64,000 bases of DNA from CAJQQK01 sp963696075. Its GTDB lineage: Bacteria > Pseudomonadota > Alphaproteobacteria > Rhizobiales > Hyphomicrobiaceae. Positions 53,280-62,237 of the stretch are shown piece after piece. The stretch is taken from positions 1 to 64,000 of the forward strand of contig CAVOJD010000010.1 in the NCBI GenBank assembly GCA_963696075.1, in the 5' to 3' direction. Below the pieces are notes generated by a model. That model did not search any database, was not told the origin of the DNA, and was given only the letters and a program-made list of their open reading frames with translations. A program made the translations under genes and the position numbers. The stretch's first letter is position 1. Each line of letters begins with the position of its first letter.

Positions 53280-54500
53280 ATGGCGACAAACGACAGTCCT
53301 GCCGACAGGCCGGCAGGGACGATATCGTCGGCAAGTCAATCTGCCGCCGATCAATCAACGGGCGAGGAAGGGCGCAGTAGCAGCGCGGGCAGTTGGCTCG
53401 CCGCGTTACGCGCAATCGTCGGTCTTGAGAATCCGACCCTCCGCGACACCATCGAAGAGGCTTTGCGGACGGGCGATGGCGCGGAAGGTGCGTTCACCGA
53501 CCAGGAGCGCGAGATGCTGCTCCGCCTCCTCCAGTACAATGCCCTGCGCGTTGAAGACGTTATGGTGCCGCGCGCCGACATAATCGCGGTCGAGGATACC
53601 GAGAGCGTCGGCGCCGTGCTCCAGAAGTTCGTCGAAGCCGGCGTGTCACGCATGCCCCTGTTTCACGAGACGCTGGACGATCCCCGCGGCATGATCCACG
53701 TCAAGGACCTCGTGCGCTGGCTGGTCCGGGCCGCCTCCGAAGACCATCTGCAACCTGACGATAAGTCTCAAGCGCCTGAGAGCGACAAGCATGTCGCCGG
53801 GGGAGCAAGCCCGAATGGTTCGGTCTTTGCCGGTCTCGACGCCACGTTTGGCCCGCTCGATTTCTCCCGCGTCACCCTCGATGTTCCCGTTTCGGCCACC
53901 AAGGTGCGCCGCTCCGTGCTGTTCGTGCCGCCATCGATGCCGGTGATGAACCTGCTATTGCGCATGCAGTCGACCCGCAAACACATGGCCCTTGTCGTCG
54001 ATGAATACGGCGGCACCGATGGCCTCATCACCATCGAGGATCTCGTCGAGCAGATCGTCGGCCAGATCGAGGACGAGCACGATGAAGACGAGGAGCGCAA
54101 TATCGTGCGCGACCCACGCCTCGGCTTGATCGCCGTCGCCCGCACGCCAATCGAGGAACTTGAGGCGCATCTCGGCGTCAACCTCGCCCTTGACGAGGAC
54201 GATGACGTCGACACGCTGGGCGGCCTCGTCTTTGCGCTGGCCGGCAGTATCCCCGTGCGTGGTGAAATCGTGCGGCACCCGGCAGGCTTTGAGTTCGAAG
54301 TCCTCGATGCTGACCCGCGCCGCATCAAGCGCCTGCGCATCAGCGCCGTCGAACGCGATGAAACCGGCTCGATGCTCATGCCGGGCGCGGCCGAGGCGGC
54401 AAGGCGCGGACGTATGGCGGCGACCAATGGATCTGCGCCCGACGAGCGGACGGAAGACGCCGGCCTGAGCGTGACGAAGGCGCAGGCGTCGAAAAACTGA
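53280..54500 (+). CDS. corC: CBS-domain hemolysin-like protein (CorC/HlyC family)
   Basis: 406 residues, longer than the usual 290-330. A disordered N-terminus of about 30 residues is followed by a conserved block (NPTLRDTIEEALR), then two CBS domains: VEDVMVPRADIIAVE (about 97-111) and SVLFVPPSMPVMNLLLRMQ. About 45 extra residues lie between them (roughly 150-195). HMALVVDEYGGTDGLITIEDLVEQIVG and a C-terminal CorC_HlyC domain follow. No membrane helices. The family is tied to magnesium/cobalt efflux in enterobacteria; its role in alphaproteobacteria is unproven. Confidence 0.92.
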   Translation: MATNDSPADRPAGTISSASQSAADQSTGEEGRSSSAGSWLAALRAIVGLENPTLRDTIEEALRTGDGAEGAFTDQEREMLLRLLQYNALRVEDVMVPRADIIAVEDTESVGAVLQKFVEAGVSRMPLFHETLDDPRGMIHVKDLVRWLVRAASEDHLQPDDKSQAPESDKHVAGGASPNGSVFAGLDATFGPLDFSRVTLDVPVSATKVRRSVLFVPPSMPVMNLLLRMQSTRKHMALVVDEYGGTDGLITIEDLVEQIVGQIEDEHDEDEERNIVRDPRLGLIAVARTPIEELEAHLGVNLALDEDDDVDTLGGLVFALAGSIPVRGEIVRHPAGFEFEVLDADPRRIKRLRISAVERDETGSMLMPGAAEAARRGRMAATNGSAPDERTEDAGLSVTKAQASKN

Positions 54501-54576
54501 TCCAACCGCACAATCCGGCGAGAAGTGCGTTTCGCCGGTTGACGCCCGGCCTGAATCCATCGCTGGTTACCGCGCG

Positions 54577-56358
54577 ATGAGCGAATTGACGCCCCAACCG
54601 AGACCGGGTCCGGCCCCCATGCGCGAAACGCGCTCTGAAACCATGCGCGAAACGCGCCCTGAACCCGTGCGCGAAACGCGCTCTGAATGTGTGAGCGAGA
54701 CGCGCCTCGAACGCGGTGCACGCGCCTTGCGCGACTGGCTTGCACCAGCTTTAACAGCGCGGCCGGCGCTGACGATGGTCCTTTCCGGCGTCGCCTCGGT
54801 GTTGGCACTGGCGCCGTTCCATGCCTGGCCGGTTCTGTTTTTGACATTGCCGGCGCTGTTCTGGGCGCTTGAGGAAGCAGCGGCACGAGGCTCAACCCGC
54901 GCCCGTCTGAAATCGGGCTTCTGGCGCGGCTGGGCATTCGGCTTCGGGTTCCACGTAGCGGGGCTGTTTTGGATCGGCTCAGCCTTCCTCGTCCAGCCTG
55001 AACGCTTTGCCCTGATCATGCCGTTCGCGGTCGCCGGTCTCGCAGCCGGCCTCGCGCTGTTCCACGGTGTGGCTGCGGCGGCCGCCGCGACCCTGTTCAC
55101 GCAGACATCGTCCGCGCTGCACCGTCTCGCAGCCCTCGCGCTTGCGCTGATGGCGACGGAGTGGCTTCGCGGCCATATCCTGACCGGCTTTCCCTGGAAC
55201 ACGCTGGGCCAGGCCCTGACGATGCCGCTGCCGCTGATGCAGATCGTCGGCATTCTCGGCATCTATGGGCTGACTGCGCTCACCATCGTCGTTCTCGGCG
55301 CGCCACTCGTCCTCGCGGCATCACCAGGAAGGCGCAAGGCCGTCACGATCACGCTCACCACCGTTCTCCCTCTGGCCCTCGCCTTTGCCTACGGCTGGGC
55401 TCGGTTGGAGGCAACGCCGACCCGTTATGAAGCTGACGTGCGCCTGCGTCTCGTGCAGCCATCGATCAGCCAGCGCGACAAGTTCGACGACACCAAGCGG
55501 CGTTGGATTTTCGAGCGCCACCTCGAACTCACCGCCCGCCCGCCGAGCACCGCGAAAGACACGCCCTGGAAGCCCGGCGCGCCGACACTCGTCGTCTGGC
55601 CGGAAGCAGCCATCCCCTTTTTCGTGCGCCGCGAGCCCGCCGCAGCCGCCGCCATCGCCACCGCCTTGCCGGACGGGGCCGCCCTGATCGCTGGAACGTT
55701 CCGCCTCGATGTCGACCCGAAAATCCCGGACGACCAGATCAAATCCTACCGGATCTACAATATCGCCGTCGCGTATGGTGACGATGGCCGTCTCCTGGCC
55801 CTCTACGACAAGCTCCATCTGGTGCCGTTCGGCGAATATCTCCCGGCCCCGGAGCTGTTGAACGCGATCGGCCTGGAAAATCTCACGCGCACGCGCGGCG
55901 GCATGGCGAGCGGGCGCGGCCCGCGGCCCATGATCGAGCTTCCGGGCCTGCCGCCTCTCGAGATTCTGATCTGCTACGAGGCCATATTTCCTGAAGAAGT
56001 TGCCACCGGCGCCACGCGGCCGGGCGTGCTCGTCAACGTCACCAACGATGCCTGGTTCGGCCTGACGACCGGTCCCTACCAGCACTTCCACCAGACCCGC
56101 CTGCGCGCGGTCGAACAGGGGCTGCCTTTGGTGCGAAGCGGCAACAATGGCATTTCCGCCATCGTCGATCCGGTCGGCCGGGTCACGGCAAGCCTGGCAT
56201 TGAACGTCACCGGTGTCATCGACCACGGCCTGCCACAGCCCGCGACCCGCCCGCCTTATGCTCAATTGCGGGGTTGGACCGACGTTATCACCGCAATTCT
56301 TATGCTCGGATGGTTCCTCAGCGGTTGCAATCGGCGTACGATGCACGTCGAGGCGTAA
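54577..56358 (+). CDS. lnt: Apolipoprotein N-acyltransferase
   Basis: 593 residues, about 50 longer than typical. It adds the third acyl chain to lipoproteins in the inner membrane. An unusual N-terminal stretch of four eight-residue repeats (about 15-46) precedes six or seven membrane helices. The periplasmic CN-hydrolase domain has its Glu in VVWPEAAIPFF, Lys in YDKLHLVPFGEY and Cys in ILICYEAIFPEE, the catalytic triad. It lies 76 bases after corC and before a PhrR-type regulator gene. Confidence 0.95.
   Translation: MSELTPQPRPGPAPMRETRSETMRETRPEPVRETRSECVSETRLERGARALRDWLAPALTARPALTMVLSGVASVLALAPFHAWPVLFLTLPALFWALEEAAARGSTRARLKSGFWRGWAFGFGFHVAGLFWIGSAFLVQPERFALIMPFAVAGLAAGLALFHGVAAAAAATLFTQTSSALHRLAALALALMATEWLRGHILTGFPWNTLGQALTMPLPLMQIVGILGIYGLTALTIVVLGAPLVLAASPGRRKAVTITLTTVLPLALAFAYGWARLEATPTRYEADVRLRLVQPSISQRDKFDDTKRRWIFERHLELTARPPSTAKDTPWKPGAPTLVVWPEAAIPFFVRREPAAAAAIATALPDGAALIAGTFRLDVDPKIPDDQIKSYRIYNIAVAYGDDGRLLALYDKLHLVPFGEYLPAPELLNAIGLENLTRTRGGMASGRGPRPMIELPGLPPLEILICYEAIFPEEVATGATRPGVLVNVTNDAWFGLTTGPYQHFHQTRLRAVEQGLPLVRSGNNGISAIVDPVGRVTASLALNVTGVIDHGLPQPATRPPYAQLRGWTDVITAILMLGWFLSGCNRRTMHVEA
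54619..54714 (+). repeat. Four tandem 24-bp repeats in the 5' end of lnt
   Basis: Four in-frame 24-base units at 54619, 54643, 54667 and 54691 encode variants of (M/V)RETRSE(T/P): METs and Val alternate at the first position. Units 1-3 are close copies; unit 4 has drifted. They add a charged cytoplasmic tail before the first helix of Lnt. Confidence 0.85.
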
Positions 56359-56516
56359 TTCTCGCGAATAGCCGAGAAGACACGGAGTCAGTGGCGACTG
56401 CGCTTTTTCCAATCTGTTAATTTGCCTTCGCCGCCAACAGCCGCTATCGGATTGTTTCGTAAACGTCCTAACGATGGGGCGAAGTTTCCGGTTAACGGAA
56501 CCTGGAATGAGGGAAG

Positions 56517-56984
56517 GTGAAAGTGCAGAAGACGACGCTGCCACAAGCGGAAATTGAAGCCGTAAGCCCGCGCAAGCCGAATCCGGTCGACGTGCATGTC
56601 GGGGGCCGCGTTCGTCTGCGGCGAATGCTTCTCGGGATGAGCCAGGAAAAGCTTGGCGAGCATCTGGGGCTGACCTTCCAACAGGTCCAGAAATATGAGA
56701 AGGGCGCCAATCGCATCGGCGCGAGCCGCCTGTTCGAGGTCGCCCGCATCCTCGGCGTCAATGTCCAGTTCTTCTTCGAAGACCTGCCAGGCAACGGCAA
56801 TGGCCATGCAAATGGCGAAGCGCTGCCGGGATTTGCCGAAGCAGGCGAAGAAGATCACCTCGCCGAATTCCTGAACAGCCGCGAGGGTATCGAACTCAAT
56901 CGCGCGTTCTTGCGGATCACCGATCCGAAATCACGGCGCGCCATCCTGGACCTCGTCCGCTCGCTCTCCGAGGGCGCGGCCTGA
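56517..56984 (+). CDS. XRE-family regulator, PhrR/PraR-like
   Basis: 155 residues. KPNPVDVHVGGRVRLRRMLL is followed by an XRE helix-turn-helix (about 33-88: MSQEKLGEHLGLTFQQVQKYEKG, split in the usual way, then NRIGASRLFEVARIL). This matches Sinorhizobium PhrR and Rhizobium PraR, which sit before metK in relatives and respond to stress. The Gly/Asn-rich linker leads to a C-terminal helical pair. GTG 56517 follows AGGGAAGG closely; GTG 56523 is an alternative start. Confidence 0.92.
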   Translation: MKVQKTTLPQAEIEAVSPRKPNPVDVHVGGRVRLRRMLLGMSQEKLGEHLGLTFQQVQKYEKGANRIGASRLFEVARILGVNVQFFFEDLPGNGNGHANGEALPGFAEAGEEDHLAEFLNSREGIELNRAFLRITDPKSRRAILDLVRSLSEGAA

Positions 56985-57315
56985 TCGCTGGGCGTCATTT
57001 CGCGAAGATGACCAGTTAACCCCGCGCCCGCCGCCGACATGATTGAAGCGCCGGCAAAGGCATCTGGGCGGCCGGTGCGACCTCGGACGCTTTCAGTCCA
57101 CCTTGACCCGCTCCCCAAAAAACGGCATGACGCGACGTTGATTGAGGGCCGGGTGCTCCGGCACCCGAAGACGATTTCATCTACAGCGTGTCCGAGACTT
57201 GGCGACCAGCTGCCAGGCTTGGCGCACGTAAACGCCGCGCTGAAGCTCGAGTATGTGCCCGCCCCAGGCGTCGCTCCACCGACCTTTAAGCCCACCAGCC
57301 TCGCGAGGAAACCAA
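56985..57315 (+). other. Gene-free leader before metK with one strong hairpin
   Basis: 330 bases upstream of metK. It holds a 6-bp perfect hairpin GGGTGC-TCCG-GCACCC at 57151-57166 without a T-run. I looked for a SAM riboswitch-like core and could not recognise one. An open frame at 57039-57323 has no protein-like composition. Confidence 0.4.
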
Positions 57316-58512
57316 GTGTCTGACCGCTCCTACCTGTTCACCAGTGAATCCGTCTCCGAAGGCCATCCGGACAAGGTGTGTGATCGCATTTCCGATGAAG
57401 TGGTCGATCTCTACTTCTCCGAGGCCCTTCGCGTGGGCATGGATCCAAGGTTGGTGCGCGTCGCGTGCGAAACGCTGACGACGACCAACACCGTCGTCAT
57501 TGCCGGCGAAACGCGTGGCCCCGAGACGATCACGAGTGACTGGGTTGCCCACATCGCCCGCATGGCGATCAGGGACATCGGTTACGAGCAGGACGGCTTC
57601 CACTGGCAGCACTCCGATGTCGATGTCCTCCTGCATGGCCAGTCCGCCGATATCGCGCAGGGCGTCGATGAAGCCGGCAACAAGGACGAAGGCGCCGGCG
57701 ACCAGGGCATCATGTTCGGCTACGCGTGCCGCGAAACGCCGGATTTGATGCCGGCGCCGATCTTCTACAGCCATAAGATCCTGGAAGTGCTTGCCAAGGC
57801 GCGCAAGCAGGGCCAGGGCGGCGCCGGCGAACTCGGCCCCGACTCCAAGAGCCAGCTGACGATGCGCTACGAGAACGGCAAACCGGTTGCGGTCACCGAG
57901 ATCGTCCTGTCGACCCAGCATCTCAATCCCGAACTGGAATCGAAGGACGTCCGCGCGATCGTCGAGCCCTACATTCGCGATACCCTGCCCGGCGGCTTTA
58001 TTGGCGAAGACGCGGTCTGGCACATCAACCCGACCGGAAAATTCGTCATCGGCGGCCCGGACGGCGACACCGGCCTCACCGGTCGCAAGATCATCGTCGA
58101 CACCTACGGCGGCGCCGCACCGCACGGCGGCGGCGCGTTCTCCGGCAAGGACCCGACCAAGGTTGACCGCTCGGCGGCCTATGCGGCGCGCTATCTGGCG
58201 AAGAATGTCGTTGCAGCCGAACTCTGTGACCGCTGCACCATTCAGGTCTCCTACGCCATCGGCGTTGCCCGGCCGCTGTCCATCCACGTTGAATCTTACG
58301 GCACCGCCCGCGTGCCTGAAGAACAGCTGGAAAAAGCACTCGCCCGGGTGATGGACCTGACGCCGCGTGGCATCAGAACACATCTCGATCTCAACAAGCC
58401 GATCTACGCCCGCACCTCCGCTTACGGTCATTTCGGCCGCCAGCCGGATGCCGACGGTGGCTTCTCTTGGGAACGCACCGACTTGGTCGACAAGCTGAAG
58501 AGCGAAGTCTGA
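57316..58512 (+). CDS. metK: Methionine adenosyltransferase (S-adenosylmethionine synthase)
   Basis: Makes S-adenosylmethionine from Met and ATP. The 398 residues are full length. FTSESVSEGHPDKVCDRISDE is the N-terminal signature, shown here in two parts at about 7-26; GAGDQGIMFGYA and GGGAFSGKDPTKVDRS are the other family motifs. GTG 57316 is preceded by GAGGAA. A long stable hairpin lies just after the stop. Confidence 0.97.
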   Translation: MSDRSYLFTSESVSEGHPDKVCDRISDEVVDLYFSEALRVGMDPRLVRVACETLTTTNTVVIAGETRGPETITSDWVAHIARMAIRDIGYEQDGFHWQHSDVDVLLHGQSADIAQGVDEAGNKDEGAGDQGIMFGYACRETPDLMPAPIFYSHKILEVLAKARKQGQGGAGELGPDSKSQLTMRYENGKPVAVTEIVLSTQHLNPELESKDVRAIVEPYIRDTLPGGFIGEDAVWHINPTGKFVIGGPDGDTGLTGRKIIVDTYGGAAPHGGGAFSGKDPTKVDRSAAYAARYLAKNVVAAELCDRCTIQVSYAIGVARPLSIHVESYGTARVPEEQLEKALARVMDLTPRGIRTHLDLNKPIYARTSAYGHFGRQPDADGGFSWERTDLVDKLKSEV

Positions 58513-59279
58513 TCTCTGGGCAATCTCAATCATCACGCGGCCCCGGCTCCGGAAAAACTGGAGCGGGGCCGCGTCGCGACGCCTCAGCGTCCGATGAGAC
58601 GTATCTGCGTTCGTTTGGCCGCCGCCGCTCACGCAAGCTGACCGATCGCCAGAAGGCGCTCCTCGATCAAGGCCTGGGTGAAATTGCGATCGATTTGACC
58701 GTGCCGCCACCAGCCCCCCTCGCGGGACTGTTCCCGCGTCCGCTCGATGCGGTTTGGCTGGAAATCGGCTTCGGCGGTGGCGAACACCTCCTTTGGCAGG
58801 CGGAAAACAACCCGAACGTCGGGTTCATTGCCTGCGAGCCGTTCATCGACGGCGTTGTCAAAGTTATCGACGGGGCGCAGCGCCGGGGGCTCGACAATAT
58901 CCGCATTTACGCCGACGACGCCCGCGAGGTCCTGAGCTGGCTGCCCGCAGGCGTGATCGCGCGCACGTTTGTGCTGTTCCCCGACCCATGGCCGAAAGCG
59001 CGCCATCACAAGCGCCGGCTGGTCGAGCCGGATTTCATTAAATCTCTGTCCCGCGTCATGACGCCGGGTGCCGAGCTTCGGCTCGCAACCGATATTGACG
59101 ACTACGCCCGCCAGATGTTGCTTGCCGTGCGCGCCAACGAGACCTTTGCCTGGTTGGCCCGCAGCCCGGCCGACTGGCGCGAACGCCCGGTGGACTGGCC
59201 CGCCACGCGCTACGAAGCCAAAGCAATTCGCGAAGGCCGCAGACGTTATTTCCTGCGCTTTAGAGCGGTTCAGGATTAG
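58467..59279 (+). CDS. trmB: tRNA (guanine-N7)-methyltransferase
   Basis: A SAM-dependent enzyme that methylates G46 of tRNA. Similarity to the family begins near SDETYLRSFGRRR (about 58590). It then has the SAM motif LEIGFGGGEHLL, the YADDA segment and the PDPWPKARHHKRR signature. No ATG, GTG or TTG lies in frame between the metK stop and 58590. The only standard in-frame start is TTG 58467, overlapping metK by 46 bases, so the start is unsure. The last residues after YFLRF, and the stop, come from the terminal repeat of a MITE-like element. Confidence 0.88.
   Translation: MGTHRLGRQAEERSLISGQSQSSRGPGSGKTGAGPRRDASASDETYLRSFGRRRSRKLTDRQKALLDQGLGEIAIDLTVPPPAPLAGLFPRPLDAVWLEIGFGGGEHLLWQAENNPNVGFIACEPFIDGVVKVIDGAQRRGLDNIRIYADDAREVLSWLPAGVIARTFVLFPDPWPKARHHKRRLVEPDFIKSLSRVMTPGAELRLATDIDDYARQMLLAVRANETFAWLARSPADWRERPVDWPATRYEAKAIREGRRRYFLRFRAVQD
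58536..58573 (+). terminator. Long hairpin after metK
   Basis: A 14-bp stem with one bulged G (arms 58536-58550 and 58560-58573) and a 9-base loop, 24 bases past the metK stop. There is no T-run, so it may be a processing or attenuation element rather than a simple terminator. It falls in the nominal N-terminal part of the trmB frame. Confidence 0.55.
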
Positions 59280-59593
59280 ATGGAACCAATTCTGTTTTAA
59301 AAGGCGCGCCGATCCACCAGGAGGGCGGCGCAGAGCATATCGGGGATATGGTCAAGCCGTCCAACGAACACAAAGTCGGGTGTTCCCGACTTTGCAGACA
59401 AAGTTGGCGAAGTCCGAAACATCGGACTTCGTGGGCGGCGCGCCTTTTAAAACCCGCAGGGCCGGGCGGATTTGGCCCGATACCGTCGCCGTCTGTCTCG
59501 TCCGTAGAACCACTACGCACTTCGCCAGCCGGCTCGGTCTCGAACCAAATCCACCTCGGCAGAATGGTTCCATCTAGTCCTGAACCGCTCTAA
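59260..59593. mobile_element. MITE-like palindromic element (334 bp)
   Basis: Terminal inverted repeats of about 34 bases (59260-59294 and 59560-59593) differ at one base and by one single-base indel. Inside is a second perfect 16-bp inverted repeat, TTTTAAAAGGCGCGCC (59295-59310 and 59438-59453). Two 10-bp hairpins lie at 59371-59394 and 59409-59432. It encodes no transposase; open frames inside are artefacts. The left end overlaps the 3' end of trmB. A target-site duplication is not obvious. Confidence 0.75.
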
Positions 59594-59740
59594 GCATTCC
59601 GGCTGAGCCGGTTCTTCACGATATCGCACATCGGGCAAAGAATCTGCGCGTCAGCCTCTTGCATTAATTCAGCCGCTAAACTAAGGTTTAGAGGCTCATG
59701 ATCATCTCAACTATTGGGTGGGCCCGCGAGGGTCCGCTCT

Positions 59741-59769
59741 TTTTCGTTGGCAGCCCCTGGCCATATAAT
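59741..59769 (+). promoter_or_regulatory. Candidate promoter of the rimP-nusA-infB operon
   Basis: A perfect TATAAT at 59764-59769, with a weak -35 (TTTTCG, 59741-59746) at 17 bases. It sits about 30 bases before ATG 59800. The stretch 59594-59799 otherwise contains no gene. Confidence 0.4.
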
Positions 59770-59799
59770 TTGGCGCGGCCGTTATCGGTTATTTGCCCT

Positions 59800-60447
59800 A
59801 TGTCGGATTCAACGGTCGTTATGGCCGAACAGCGCTTCCATCGCGAGACCGGAGTTGCCGGCCAGATTGCTGATCTGGTCGAGCCGGTGATCGAGGATTT
59901 GGGCTTTCGCCTCGTCCGCGTGCGCATTATGGGTCGCGACGACAACCAGACCGTCCAGGTCATGGCCGAGCGCGCGGACGGTACGATCTCGATCGAAGAC
60001 TGTGAAGCAATCTCGCGCCAGCTCTCGGTCGTGCTCGATGCCGCCGACGTCATCCCGGGGGCCTACAATCTGGAAATTTCATCACCCGGTATTGATCGCC
60101 CCCTCGTCCGTGCGAGCGACTTTGAGGATTGGGCGGGCTACCAGGCCAAGATTGAACTGAGCGAATTGCTCGACGGCCGCCGCCGGTTTGCTGGCGCGCT
60201 TGAGGGCTTCGAGGATGGTGAAGTGCGCATCGAGGTTGACCTCGACCAGATTGGCGTCCAGGTGATTGGTCTGCCGGTCGAGCTTGTCGCCGAAGCGCGC
60301 CTCGTGCTGACTGACGATCTGGTGCGCGAATCTTTGCGCCGCAGCAAGCAGTCGGAAAAGGAACGCGGCGCCGCCGAGCCCGATTTGGACGGCCCTGATG
60401 TGGACAGCTCCGAGTTGGACAGCGGCGCGGTGAACGATAGCGAATGA
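59800..60447 (+). CDS. rimP: Ribosome maturation factor RimP
   Basis: 215 residues from ATG 59800; ATG 59821 (MAEQRFHRE) is equally possible. It helps assemble the 30S subunit. LVEPVIEDLGFRLVRVRI is the N-terminal alpha/beta domain, DCEAISRQLSVVLD and YNLEISSPGIDRPL are the family's most conserved blocks, and an SH3-like C-terminal domain follows. The Asp/Ser-rich tail is not conserved. First gene of rimP-nusA-ylxR-infB. Confidence 0.94.
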   Translation: MSDSTVVMAEQRFHRETGVAGQIADLVEPVIEDLGFRLVRVRIMGRDDNQTVQVMAERADGTISIEDCEAISRQLSVVLDAADVIPGAYNLEISSPGIDRPLVRASDFEDWAGYQAKIELSELLDGRRRFAGALEGFEDGEVRIEVDLDQIGVQVIGLPVELVAEARLVLTDDLVRESLRRSKQSEKERGAAEPDLDGPDVDSSELDSGAVNDSE

Positions 60448-60531
60448 CGAAGAATTAAGGCGCATGCGAATAACGATGGCATGCGGAGCGGCAACAAACG
60501 GTTGGAACGAATAGCTTAGGGACGAATATTC

Positions 60532-62217
60532 ATGGCGATGGTTGGTGTCAGTGCAAACCGCCTCGAGCTTCTCCAGATCGCGGATGCGGTCGCGCGTGAG
60601 AAGTCGATCGACCGTAACATCGTTATCGGCGCGATGGAGGATGCGATTCAGAAAGCGGCGCGTTCGCGTTACGGCGCCGAGAACGACATCCGCTGCGCCA
60701 TCGACCCCAAGAATGGCGAAACCCGTCTCACCCGTGTCCTCACCGTCGTCGAGGAGGTCGAGAATGAATCGACCGAGCTGACGCTGGATGATGCGCGCAA
60801 GATCAAGCCGGACGCCGAGATCGGCGAAGAACTCGTCGAAGAGCTGCCCCCCCTCGATTTCGGCCGCGTGGCAGCCCAGAACGCCAAGCAGGTTATCGTC
60901 CAGAAGGTGCGCGATGCCGAGCGTGAGCGCCAGTTCGAAGAGTTCAGGGATCGCGTCGGCGAAATCGTGAATGGCACCGTCAAGCGCGTCGAATACGGCA
61001 ACGTCATCGTTGACCTTGGCCGCGCCGAGGCCATCATCCGCCGTGACGAGATGATCCCGCGCGAAAACGTTCGCTACGGCGATCGCGTCCGCGCCTACGT
61101 CTACGATGTGCGCCGCGAGCAGCGCGGGCCGCAGATTTTCCTCTCCCGCGCCCGCCCCGAGTTCATGTCGAAACTGTTCGCGATGGAAGTGCCTGAGATC
61201 TACGACGGCATTGTCGAGATCCAGTCCGTCGCCCGTGATCCGGGCTCTCGCGCGAAGATCGCCGTGATTTCGAAGGACTCCTCGATTGACCCCGTCGGTG
61301 CCTGCGTCGGTATGCGCGGCCAGCGTGTCCAGGCCGTCGTGAACGAGCTGCAGGGCGAAAAGATCGACATCATCCAGTGGAACCCGGACGCCGCCAGCTT
61401 CATCGTCAACGCGCTCGCCCCGGCCGAGGTCACCAAGGTGGTTCTTGACGAGGACTCCGAGCGCATTGAGGTCGTCGTGCCCGAGCCGATGCTCTCGCTC
61501 GCGATCGGCCGCCGCGGCCAGAACGTCCGCCTCGCCTCGCAACTCACCGGCTGGGACATCGACATCCTCACCGAGGACGAAGAGAGCGAGCGCCGCCAGA
61601 AAGAGTTCGCCGAACGCTCGAACATGTTCATGGAAGCCCTTGACGTGGATGAGGTTATCGCCCAGCTCCTCGTCACGGAAGGCTTTGCCAGCGTCGAAGA
61701 AGTCGCCTACGTCGAGCAGGACGAGGTCGCCGCGATTGAAGGTTTCGACGACGATACCGCCGAAGAGATCCAGACCCGCGCTCGTGAATACCTCGAGCGG
61801 CTGGAGCAGGAGCGCGACGCACGCCGCCGCGAGCTGGGTGTCGAAGACGACATGGCCCAGATCAACGGTATGACCACCGCGATGATGGTTGCCCTCGGTG
61901 AAAACGAGATCAAGAGCCTCGACGACTTCGCCGACTGCGCAACCGACGACCTGTGTGGCTGGGTTGAGCGCTCGAAGGAGCGCGGCGTCGAGCCGACACG
62001 GCATAAGGGTTTCCTGGATGGCTTCGATGTCAGCCGCCAGGAAGCCGAGGAAATGATCCTCGCAGCACGCATCCTGCTGGGCTGGATCAAGCCGGAAGAC
62101 CTGAACACCCCGCAGGAGGACGGTGACGACGTCGCCGATGACGAGGGCGAAGCGATGGAAGCCGACGGCGATGCAGCCGCAATAACGCCACTGCCCGAGC
62201 CGGGCACCGGCGCGTGA
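60532..62217 (+). CDS. nusA: Transcription termination/antitermination factor NusA
   Basis: 561 residues, somewhat long owing to an acidic tail. The order is the NusA N-terminal RNA polymerase-binding domain (1-125), S1 (about 135-200: VNGTVKRVEYGNVIVDLG), two KH domains (about 230-345, with SIDPVGACVGMRGQRVQAV), then two helix-hairpin-helix-rich repeats. The last 40 residues are mostly Asp, Glu and Ala. It controls pausing and termination. Confidence 0.97.
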   Translation: MAMVGVSANRLELLQIADAVAREKSIDRNIVIGAMEDAIQKAARSRYGAENDIRCAIDPKNGETRLTRVLTVVEEVENESTELTLDDARKIKPDAEIGEELVEELPPLDFGRVAAQNAKQVIVQKVRDAERERQFEEFRDRVGEIVNGTVKRVEYGNVIVDLGRAEAIIRRDEMIPRENVRYGDRVRAYVYDVRREQRGPQIFLSRARPEFMSKLFAMEVPEIYDGIVEIQSVARDPGSRAKIAVISKDSSIDPVGACVGMRGQRVQAVVNELQGEKIDIIQWNPDAASFIVNALAPAEVTKVVLDEDSERIEVVVPEPMLSLAIGRRGQNVRLASQLTGWDIDILTEDEESERRQKEFAERSNMFMEALDVDEVIAQLLVTEGFASVEEVAYVEQDEVAAIEGFDDDTAEEIQTRAREYLERLEQERDARRRELGVEDDMAQINGMTTAMMVALGENEIKSLDDFADCATDDLCGWVERSKERGVEPTRHKGFLDGFDVSRQEAEEMILAARILLGWIKPEDLNTPQEDGDDVADDEGEAMEADGDAAAITPLPEPGTGA

Positions 62218-62237
62218 CGAAAAGATGAGAGACCCGC

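Noticed and set aside
56985..57315. SAM riboswitch before metK
   Set aside because: Only a short simple hairpin is present; I could not match any known SAM riboswitch core by eye.
57039..57323. A 94-residue protein before metK
   Set aside because: Overlaps the metK start, has low-complexity composition and no similarity.
59340..59593. Small proteins within the MITE-like element
   Set aside because: Open frames arise from the palindromic structure on both strands; none resembles a transposase.
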